Shown here: in pieces, positions 1 to 4,378 of the stretch
How the letters are laid out: each line of letters begins with the position of its first letter
How positions within the stretch are numbered: the stretch's first letter is position 1
Assembly (NCBI GenBank): GCA_017547865.1
Contig: JAFYOA010000425.1
Coordinates: 1 to 5,114 of the forward strand
Reading direction: 5' to 3'
Length of the DNA: 5,114 nt
Source: Clostridia bacterium
GTDB taxonomy: Bacteria; Bacillota_A; Clostridia; Oscillospirales; Acutalibacteraceae
Translations under genes and position numbers: made by a program
The notes under the pieces: model-generated
Database searches by the model: none
What the model was told of the DNA's origin: nothing
Seen by the model: the letters and a program-made list of their open reading frames with translations, nothing else

Positions 1-342
1 GGCAAGGATTCCAAACTGGAGCTGGGCGGCATTCGCATTGGCGATACCTACGAAGACGTGATGAAAAAATACCCCATGGCTTCTTCCAGACCGGGTGTGG
101 ATGTGGAAACCGCAGAAAGTTTTGACTTGGTTGTTTCCTATCTGAATGGCAAACCGGAATCTCCCGATGTGTGCAACTGGTTTATGGATCCGATTTCGCT
201 GGGAAACTGGTCCGCGGAAAAGGGGCGTGAATATGTTTACCGTATTTATAATCTTTCTCCGGTTCTGATGGTTACCATCAAAAATGGCGTTGTGTTCACC
301 GTCTGCCTGGGCGATAGAACGAGCATTTATAACGGCCATTAA
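1..342 (+). CDS. C-terminal part of an unrecognised protein (5' end outside window)
   Basis: The frame is open from base 1 to a TAA at 340-342, giving 113 visible residues; the start lies off the left edge. An internal ATG at 58 falls inside a continuous reading frame and has no clear ribosome site, so I treat the gene as partial, not as starting there. The visible part opens with GIRIGDTYEDVMKKYP, a pattern I associate loosely with small repeated or lipoprotein-like domains in which a glycine-aspartate turn precedes an amphipathic helix. The rest is rich in aromatic and beta-prone residues (VYRIYNLSPVLMVTIKNGVV) and ends in a hydrophobic strand and a short polar tail. There is no membrane helix or catalytic motif that I recognise. 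A secreted or cell-surface lipoprotein domain is possible, but the N-terminus that would show a signal peptide is missing. A hairpin terminator follows 14 bases after the stop. Confidence 0.6.
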   Translation, partial: GKDSKLELGGIRIGDTYEDVMKKYPMASSRPGVDVETAESFDLVVSYLNGKPESPDVCNWFMDPISLGNWSAEKGREYVYRIYNLSPVLMVTIKNGVVFTVCLGDRTSIYNGH

Positions 343-356
343 ACCTAATAAATGAG

Positions 357-385
357 AAAGAGGAAGCCGCGTGCTTCCTCTTTTT
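357..385. terminator. Bidirectional intrinsic terminator between convergent genes
   Basis: An 11-bp perfect stem (357-367 with 373-383) around a 5-nt loop (368-372) runs into a T tract ending at 385. On the plus strand it terminates the gene ending at 342. On the minus strand the same stem is followed by TTTCTCATTTATT and lies just beyond the nitroreductase stop at 388, so it can serve that gene too, with a weaker U tract. Confidence 0.85.
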
Positions 386-387
386 GC

Positions 388-891
388 TTATTCCCAGCTT
401 TCCAGATGCACCCGTTCCGGTTTGTAGGTGTCCAGCGGGGCAGGGGCCTCGGCGGGGTGGCCAATGGCAATAATGCCCAGGGGCAGCACATGCTCCGGCA
501 GGTTAAACAGCTTTTGGCAGTCTTCCACCCGTGCCTGCATGGGGTACACGCCCATCCACACGGCGCCCAGGCCCAGGTGCACGGCTTCCAGCAGCAGGTT
601 CTGGGTGGCGGCAGAGCAATCCTGCACCCAATACCCGGGGAAGCGTTCCTTCATTTGGTTGCCGCACACCACCACGGCGCAGGCGGCGGTATCCAGCGGC
701 TGGGAGTAAATGTGGAACTCCCGAATTTTCTGCATGGTCTCTTTGCTCTTCACCACAATAAATTCCCAGGGCTGCTCGTTGCCGGCAGAAGGAGCCCGCA
801 TGGCGGCCCGCAGCAGCTTTTCCAGCTGGGCATCGGCAATGGGTTCATCGGTGAATTTGCGTACGCTTCTTCTTTCAAAAATCTCTTTCAT
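388..891 (-). CDS. Small nitroreductase-family flavoprotein
   Basis: A 167-residue protein of the nitroreductase superfamily: FMN-binding, NAD(P)H-dependent cytoplasmic oxidoreductases, usually homodimers, that reduce nitro groups, quinones or related electrophiles. Visible family marks are the N-terminal RRSVRKF (residues 7-13), whose arginines and serine bind the FMN phosphate; APSAGNEQPWEF (33-44), the second FMN loop; QDCSAATQNLLLEAVHLGLGAVWMG (90-114), the long dimer-interface helix and following loop; and a C-terminal LGIIAIGHPAE strand (138-148). The length matches the short subfamily common in anaerobic Firmicutes. The start is set by GGGAGG (complement of 900-905), 8 bases before ATG at 891. 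A strong promoter lies just upstream, and the gene appears monocistronic with a terminator right after its stop. The true substrate cannot be read from the sequence. Confidence 0.93.
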   Translation of the reverse strand: MKEIFERRSVRKFTDEPIADAQLEKLLRAAMRAPSAGNEQPWEFIVVKSKETMQKIREFHIYSQPLDTAACAVVVCGNQMKERFPGYWVQDCSAATQNLLLEAVHLGLGAVWMGVYPMQARVEDCQKLFNLPEHVLPLGIIAIGHPAEAPAPLDTYKPERVHLESWE

Positions 892-920
892 GGTTCGTTC
901 CTCCCGTAGTTTCTGTTTTT

Positions 921-950
921 ATTGTAGCAGAGAGCAGGGAAAAACGTCAA
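921..950 (-). promoter_or_regulatory. Sigma-A promoter for the nitroreductase gene
   Basis: Read on the minus strand, TTGACG (945-950) is followed by an 18-base spacer and TACAAT (921-926). The spacer ends in TGC, giving an extended -10 (TGCTACAAT). The predicted start point falls about 20 bases before the ribosome site of the gene starting at 891. No operator-like inverted repeat is visible around it. Confidence 0.8.
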
Positions 951-961
951 TGCTGTTTCTG

Positions 962-991
962 TTGTTTTCTTTGGGGTAAGTGTGGTATACT
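962..991 (+). promoter_or_regulatory. Sigma-A promoter for the tcdA-DUF4037 pair
   Basis: TATACT at 986-991 is preceded by TGG (extended -10) and by TTGTTT at 962-967 with an 18-base spacer. The leader would be short, with the ribosome site AAAGGGGGA at 1001-1009 directly before the ATG at 1016. The -35 is imperfect, which the extended -10 may offset. Its -35 lies only 11 bases from the -35 of the divergent nitroreductase promoter. Confidence 0.65.
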
Positions 992-1015
992 GTTCCTGTT
1001 AAAGGGGGAATTTGC

Positions 1016-1732
1016 ATGGAGACTCAATTTTCCAGAACAGAGAGAATGTTTGGCGAAGAGGGGCAGAAAGCCCTGCTGAATGCCCGCGTGGCGGTGTTTG
1101 GTGCCGGCGGCGTGGGCGGCTATACCATAGAGGCGCTGGCCCGTGCCGGTGTTGGCGCCATTGATATCATCGATCACGACACCGTGAGCGTTTCCAATAT
1201 CAACCGGCAGATCATTGCCACCCACGATACGGTGGGCATGCAGAAAACCGAGGCCTTCCGGCAGCGCATTGCTTCCATTCACCCCGGCTGTGTTGTGCGT
1301 ACTTACGATGTGTTTTTCGTACCGGAAACCGCCGGTCAGTTTGATTTTACCCAGTACGATTACGTGGTGGATGCCATCGATACCGTCAGCGGAAAGATCG
1401 AACTGGTGCTGCGGGCCCAGGCGGCCGGTGTGCCCATCATCTGCAGCATGGGCACGGGGAACAAGATCGATCCCACCCGGCTGGAAGTGGCGGATATTTA
1501 CAAGACCAGCGTGTGCCCCCTGGCCCGGGTAATGCGCACCGAGCTGCGCAAGCGGGGCGTAAAAAAGTTGAAGGTGCTGTTCTCCACCGAACAGCCGCTG
1601 CCCCTGCGCCAGCCCGCCGAACCGCAGAATGGCAAGGTGGCTCCGGCCAGCAATTCGTTCGTACCCGCCTGCGCCGGGCTCATCATCGCCGGCGAGGTCA
1701 TCAAGGGCCTTTTGCCGGAAGGCACGGTGTAA
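1016..1732 (+). CDS. tcdA: tRNA threonylcarbamoyladenosine dehydratase (TcdA/CsdL, ThiF-E1 fold)
   Basis: A 238-residue protein of the E1-like ThiF/MoeB family, recognised as TcdA, which uses ATP to dehydrate t6A at position 37 of ANN-decoding tRNAs to cyclic t6A. The N-terminus METQFSRTERMFGEEG is typical of TcdA. The nucleotide loop GAGGVG is at residues 29-34. D53 and D55 follow in IIDHDTVSVSNINRQI, with N61, N63 and R64 contributing to ATP binding, and K77 lies a little further on. DYVVDAIDT (115-123) is the Mg-ATP loop region. The stretch DPTRLEVADIYKTSVCPLAR (152-171) separates TcdA from MoeB and ThiF, and the paired CxxC zinc motifs of MoeB are not seen. An in-frame GTG at 980 overlaps the -10 region, so ATG 1016, 7 bases after AGGGGG, is the start. 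The gene is first in an operon with the DUF4037 gene. Confidence 0.93.
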   Translation: METQFSRTERMFGEEGQKALLNARVAVFGAGGVGGYTIEALARAGVGAIDIIDHDTVSVSNINRQIIATHDTVGMQKTEAFRQRIASIHPGCVVRTYDVFFVPETAGQFDFTQYDYVVDAIDTVSGKIELVLRAQAAGVPIICSMGTGNKIDPTRLEVADIYKTSVCPLARVMRTELRKRGVKKLKVLFSTEQPLPLRQPAEPQNGKVAPASNSFVPACAGLIIAGEVIKGLLPEGTV

Positions 1733-1735
1733 GCT

Positions 1736-2818
1736 ATGCCAGCGTTTATCAAAGGAAAAGGCCTGTGCCGCGCCTTTTTTAACGAATGCGCCCGCCCGGT
1801 GCTGCAAAAGCATTTTCCGGGGCTGGTATACACGGCAGGAATTTTAGGCTATGGTTCCGATGTGCTGGGGTACGATGATGCGGTTTCTACCGACCATATG
1901 TGGGGCCCGCGGTTTTATTTGTTTTTAAAAGAAGCAGACTTGCCGCTGAAAGAAGAGATCTTCCGTGTTTTGGGAGAAGAACTACCCGTTACTTTTTGCG
2001 GTTACAGTGTGAATTTTTCTGCACCCGATCCCAATGACAACGGGGTGCAGCACCCGCAGTTCGTTGCCAAAGGCCCGGTGCGCCCGCTGGTTTGGGTGCA
2101 GACGTTTGAAGATTTTTTGCACAGCTATACCGGTATAACCGACCCGCTCGCGCTGAATGAGCGGGATTGGCTGGGGCTTTCGGAGCACCGTTTGCTGGCC
2201 TTGACTGCCGGGGTACTGTTTGAAGACGGCCTGCAGGTACAAAAGACTCTGGATAAGCTTCGTTTTTATCCGGAGACGGTACGGCTGTATCTTATTGCCT
2301 CTCAGTGGGCGCTGATTGCGGAAGAACAGGCCTTTGTGCGCCGCTGTGCCGAAGCAGGGGACGAAATCGGTTCTGCCTTGGTGGGCGGCCGTATGGCCGA
2401 ACGACTGATGCGGCTGGCGTTTCTCTATTGCGGCCAATACGCGCCCTACAGCAAGTGGTTTGGCACGGCGTTTGCCCGCCTGCCGGTAGCCGAAGAACTG
2501 AAAGCCGCTTTATTGGCAGCGGTCACCGCCAGGGAAATTGAAATGCGGGAAGAAAACCTGCTGCGCGCCCAGGTGCTGCTGGCAGAAATGCACAATGCAT
2601 CCGGCATAACAGCGCCGGTAGAATTTGCGGTGCAAAGCTATTTTGGCCGCAGCAGTAAGGTGATTTTTGCGGAGAATTTTGCGGATGCCATCTGCGAAAA
2701 ACTGCGGGGCACCGTGCTGAAAAATGCACCGCTCATCGGCACGCTGAGTGGTGTGGCAAATTTTTCTGCCCTGTGGGATGACCCGCAGCAGCGGGAAAAC
2801 ATAAAACAATTGTATTAA
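1736..2818 (+). CDS. DUF4037 protein, nucleotidyltransferase-like
   Basis: A 360-residue cytoplasmic protein recognised as DUF4037 from its N-terminus: MPAFIKGKGLCRAFF, then HFPGLVYTAGILGYGSDVLGYDD and STDHMWGPRFYLFL. The GS at 40-41 followed eleven residues later by D53 resembles the minimal nucleotidyltransferase motif (GS, then DxD/E). In relatives I recall, the residue two after D53 is often acidic; here it is M55, so activity is uncertain. The remainder (about 120-360) is mostly helical and Ala/Leu-rich, like a C-terminal helical domain, with SQWALIAEEQAFVRRC and GGRMAERLMRLAFLYC as prominent helices. The biological role is unknown. The start lies three bases after the tcdA stop and in the same frame (TAA GCT ATG), and the best ribosome site, GGAAGG at 1717-1722, is 13 bases away, so initiation probably depends on coupling to tcdA translation. 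Confidence 0.88.
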   Translation: MPAFIKGKGLCRAFFNECARPVLQKHFPGLVYTAGILGYGSDVLGYDDAVSTDHMWGPRFYLFLKEADLPLKEEIFRVLGEELPVTFCGYSVNFSAPDPNDNGVQHPQFVAKGPVRPLVWVQTFEDFLHSYTGITDPLALNERDWLGLSEHRLLALTAGVLFEDGLQVQKTLDKLRFYPETVRLYLIASQWALIAEEQAFVRRCAEAGDEIGSALVGGRMAERLMRLAFLYCGQYAPYSKWFGTAFARLPVAEELKAALLAAVTAREIEMREENLLRAQVLLAEMHNASGITAPVEFAVQSYFGRSSKVIFAENFADAICEKLRGTVLKNAPLIGTLSGVANFSALWDDPQQRENIKQLY

Positions 2819-2823
2819 AAAGC

Positions 2824-2863
2824 GAGCGGACGCACTGCAGAAAAGCAGCACGCCCGCTCTTTT
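2824..2863 (+). terminator. Imperfect intrinsic terminator of the tcdA operon
   Basis: GAGCGG (2824-2829) pairs with CCGCTC (2854-2859). Inside, CTGC (2835-2838) pairs with GCAG (2845-2848) around AGAAAA, with two more C-G pairs and an internal loop between. TCTTTTG follows. The stop codon is only 5 bases upstream. The stem is interrupted, so confidence is moderate. Confidence 0.6.
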
Positions 2864-2965
2864 GTATTAGAGGAACCTTGTACTCGTAGGTTACGGTTTT
2901 ATTATATCAAATATGATAATAAAAATCAATATTATTTTAGTGAATTTTAAAAATTCGCTCTGCAT
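2864..2965. other. AT-rich convergent intergenic stretch with weak inverted repeats
   Basis: No gene is supported here. The stretch is far AT-richer than its surroundings. It holds three weak dyads: AACCT/AGGTT (2874-2878 with 2888-2892), a nearly symmetric AT dyad (2897-2909 with 2914-2924, with a two-base bulge), and a perfect 15-base palindrome at 2942-2956 centred on one A. These may add to transcription termination between the two convergent operons. A TATGAT at 2912-2917 looks like a -10 but has no partner -35 at a normal distance and no gene to drive. Confidence 0.5.
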
Positions 2966-2995
2966 AAAGAAAATCCCCGCTTTTTATAGCGGGGA
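2966..2995 (-). terminator. Intrinsic terminator of the membrane protein-GrpB operon
   Basis: A perfect 8-bp GC-rich stem (2974-2981 with 2988-2995) encloses a 6-nt AT loop. On the minus strand it is followed by TTTTCTTTA (complement of 2965-2973). It begins 5 bases beyond the GrpB stop codon at 3001-3003. Confidence 0.85.
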
Positions 2996-3000
2996 AATGC

Positions 3001-3516
3001 TTATTTTAAGCCGCACAAGCCATACAGTTCTTCAATGCAGGGAGATTTATACGCCATGTAGCCGTCAATATCCTCCGGAAACAGCTGCGCCGCTGTTTCT
3101 TTTACCAGGCTGTATTTTTTCACAGCTTCCGGGTGGCTGCGGAGATAATTGCGGAAAGTGAGGTGGCGGTGCAGCTCGCGGGAATTTTGCGGGCACACAT
3201 ACAGGTGGTGGGCCTGCAGATGGGGCTTGTTCGTGTATTTGAACGCTTCCCGTTCTTGAATACCCAGGTCACCTTCGTGGATGTACCCGATGGCAGCCAT
3301 TTCCTGCACCACCGCGTCGAATACAGAATAGTCACGAATCACTACATCCAGGTCAATGATGGGTTTGGCGGAGAGCCCCTCCACAGAAGTGCTGCCCACG
3401 TGCTCCACACGCAGGCACAGTTCACCCAGAGCAGATTCAATCTCTGCTTTGATTGCTTCAAATGCGGTTTTCCATGCTTTGTCGTAGGGCAGAACGATCA
3501 CTTTTTTTGTTTTCAT
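3001..3516 (-). CDS. GrpB/UPF0157 family nucleotidyltransferase-like protein
   Basis: A 171-residue cytoplasmic protein of the GrpB (UPF0157) family, which has a minimal nucleotidyltransferase fold; its substrate is generally not known. The family signature EHVGSTSVEGLSAKPIIDLDVVI runs from residue 38 to 60: GSTS at 41-44 is the nucleotide loop, and D55 with D57 is the metal-binding pair. Further family features are HHLYVCP (103-109), LHRHLTFRNYLRSHPE (115-130) and the C-terminal Y-x-x-K-S-P segment (153-159). The length is normal for a stand-alone GrpB domain. The start at 3516 is chosen because GGAGG (complement of 3523-3527) lies 6 bases before it and the protein then begins MKTKKVIVLPYD, as family members do; the open frame further upstream is only the shadow of the preceding gene. 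The ATG overlaps the stop of the upstream membrane gene (ATGA), so translation is coupled. Confidence 0.9.
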   Translation of the reverse strand: MKTKKVIVLPYDKAWKTAFEAIKAEIESALGELCLRVEHVGSTSVEGLSAKPIIDLDVVIRDYSVFDAVVQEMAAIGYIHEGDLGIQEREAFKYTNKPHLQAHHLYVCPQNSRELHRHLTFRNYLRSHPEAVKKYSLVKETAAQLFPEDIDGYMAYKSPCIEELYGLCGLK

Positions 3517-3827
3517 TTGCAGCCTCCGGTGGGTTCCTTTTTTAAAAGCCGGGCAATGGCCCAAATACCCCAGGCAATGCCGCAGAAAAGAAGCAGAGCA
3601 CCGGAGAAAAACGCGAGTATAACATAGAGGAGCGCAGACCAATCTCTGGCAAAGACCATCATGGCGCCAAAAATGATGACAGCTGCCGCGAGCAGTGCGG
3701 CGGGCAAAAGCCTGAAAAACAATCTTTTTGCTTTGAAGCAGAGCAAAAGCTGTACGGGCAGCACGATGAGAACAGCTGCCGCAGTTGCAGCCATGATCCA
3801 TGTATCCCGCAACCATAAATCCATCAT
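3513..3827 (-). CDS. Small membrane protein with three predicted helices
   Basis: A 104-residue protein of no family I recognise. Three hydrophobic segments can be read: about residues 10-31, 37-59 and 65-92. They are separated by short basic turns (KAKR at 32-35, RD at 61-62), and the tail after the last helix is basic and polar (RLLKKEPTGGCK). By the positive-inside rule the C-terminus and the first loop would both be cytoplasmic, which is awkward with three full spans, so the topology is uncertain. The start at 3827 has AAGGAG (complement of 3838-3843) 10 bases upstream; a second ATG follows immediately at 3824. The gene overlaps grpB by four bases and both share the terminator at 2966-2995, so this is the promoter-proximal gene of a two-gene operon. 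I could not find a convincing promoter upstream. Confidence 0.75.
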   Translation of the reverse strand: MMDLWLRDTWIMAATAAAVLIVLPVQLLLCFKAKRLFFRLLPAALLAAAVIIFGAMMVFARDWSALLYVILAFFSGALLLFCGIAWGIWAIARLLKKEPTGGCK

Positions 3828-3882
3828 TTTATTCCATCTCCTTACGTTTTATTTATCCAATCCGGCAAAATCGTATGTACGG

Positions 3883-3920
3883 AAACAGGCACAGCGAATG
3901 GTTTGCCGTGCCTGTTTTTT
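3883..3920. terminator. Strong hairpin with T6 tract beside the repeat array
   Basis: A perfect 10-bp stem (3883-3892 with 3908-3917) with a 15-nt loop is followed on the plus strand by TTTTTT (3915-3920). On the minus strand, where the flanking hydrolase gene lies, the stem is followed only by TTTCCG, so it would be a weaker terminator in the useful direction. It sits 8 bases beyond the TGA that closes the last tail copy of the array, as expected for the terminator of the original hydrolase gene end. Confidence 0.6.
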
Positions 3921-3927
3921 AAATAAT

Positions 3928-3985
3928 CACTTCATCAGCGGCTCCAGTACCGGGCGAATACCCAGTGCCATGGCCATGAAGCCAG
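3928..3985 (-). pseudogene. Tail copy D, with its own TGA stop and unique flank
   Basis: Reads GFMAMALGIRPVLEPLMK, ending AAG TGA (TGA is the complement of 3928-3930), where the other copies end AAA TAA from a linker. Beyond it comes unique sequence and the hairpin at 3883-3920. This is the copy most likely to mark the original gene end, displaced from its gene by the inserted units. Confidence 0.7.
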
Positions 3986-4042
3986 ACTTCCATTTCTTTT
4001 GCCAAAAAGAAATTCTCCGCCGGAAGGCGAAAAAATCTTTAT

Positions 4043-4097
4043 TTCATCAGCGGCTCCAATACAGGGCGAATGCCCAGCGCCATGGCCATGAAGCCAG
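4043..4097 (-). pseudogene. Tail copy C of the hydrolase gene
   Basis: Reads GFMAMALGIRPVLEPLMK and then TAA, identical in protein to the gene's tail but with synonymous differences (GGC, CCT and TTG codons among them). It shares these A-type bases with copy A but lacks the nonsense change. Confidence 0.75.
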
Positions 4098-4154
4098 ACT
4101 TCCATTTCTTTTGCCAAAAAGAAATTCCCCGCCGGAAGGCGAAAAAATCTTTAT

Positions 4155-4209
4155 TTCAGCAACGGCTCCAGTACCGGGCGAATGCCCAGTGCCATGGCCA
4201 TGAATCCAA
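4155..4209 (-). pseudogene. Tail copy B of the hydrolase gene
   Basis: Reads GFMAMALGIRPVLEPLLK and then the TAA of its linker. It matches the gene's own tail (4379-4433) except for two bases near the end, giving one synonymous change (CTG to TTG) and one M-to-L change. It shares the GGA glycine codon with the gene, unlike the other copies. Confidence 0.75.
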
Positions 4210-4266
4210 ACTTCCATTTCTTTTGCCAAAAAGAAATTCCCCGCCGGAAGGCGAAAAAATCTTTAT

Positions 4267-4321
4267 TTCATCAGCGGCTCCTATACAGGGCGAATGCCCA
4301 GCGCCATGGCCATGAAGCCAG
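4267..4321 (-). pseudogene. Tail copy A of the hydrolase gene, with premature stop
   Basis: In the hydrolase frame this copy reads GFMAMALGIRPV and then TAG. Compared with the next A-type copy, the change is TTG to TAG (T at 4282 on the plus strand). It has no upstream coding sequence and no convincing ribosome site, so it is probably not translated as such. Confidence 0.75.
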
Positions 4322-4378
4322 ACTTCCATTTCTTTTGCCAAAAAGAAATTCCCCGCCGGAAGGCGAAAAAATCTTTAT
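4322..4378 (-). repeat. 57-bp linker, copy next to the gene, with stop codon and hairpins
   Basis: This linker supplies the present hydrolase stop codon (TAA, complement of 4375-4377). On the minus strand it reads a short T-rich stretch, CGCC-TTCC-GGCG (which RNA G-U pairs can extend by three to five pairs), then AATTTCTTTTT, which doubles as the left arm of the second hairpin (arms 4328-4336 and 4341-4349). The first hairpin followed by a U-rich run could act as a weak terminator. The same segment recurs at 4210-4266, 4098-4154 and 3986-4042. Confidence 0.75.

Larger units (their letters stand above)
3931..4378 (-). repeat. Tandem array of four 112-bp units copied from the hydrolase gene 3' end
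   Basis: Four units of exactly 112 bp occupy 3931-4042, 4043-4154, 4155-4266 and 4267-4378, and a fifth copy of the first 55 bp (4379-4433) is the actual end of the hydrolase coding sequence. In plus coordinates each unit is a 55-bp tail (first part) and a 57-bp linker (second part). Read on the minus strand, each tail encodes GFMAMALGIRPVLEPLMK or a close variant, the hydrolase C-terminus. Each linker begins with AAATAA, so it carries a stop codon, and has two inverted repeats: CGCC/GGCG around GGAA, and a 9-bp pair with a 4-base loop. Linkers differ at a single position (T at 4016 where the others have C), while tails differ at several. Because 112 is not a multiple of three, the copies lie in different frames and do not form one long protein. 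Confidence 0.95.

Noticed and set aside
352..979. Plus-strand open frames across the nitroreductase gene
   Set aside because: Antisense shadows: low-complexity His/Gly/Arg/Pro-rich translations opposite a well-recognised gene.
980..1015. GTG start for tcdA at 980
   Set aside because: It overlaps the -10 element, and ATG 1016 has a good ribosome site and gives the family N-terminus.
947..1833. Long minus-strand open frame (288 codons) opposite tcdA
   Set aside because: It mirrors tcdA codon bias, overlaps the divergent promoters and shows no family motif; TcdA on the plus strand is clear.
1982..2851. Minus-strand open frames opposite the DUF4037 gene
   Set aside because: No motif or ribosome site; shadows of a recognised gene.
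2913..3161. Plus-strand 82-codon frame over the AT-rich gap
   Set aside because: It runs through the GrpB terminator and into GrpB antisense, with no ribosome site and no family resemblance.
3517..3816. N-terminal extension of GrpB by 100 residues
   Set aside because: The extension is the membrane gene read in another frame, and the real start has a GGAGG site and matches the family N-terminus.
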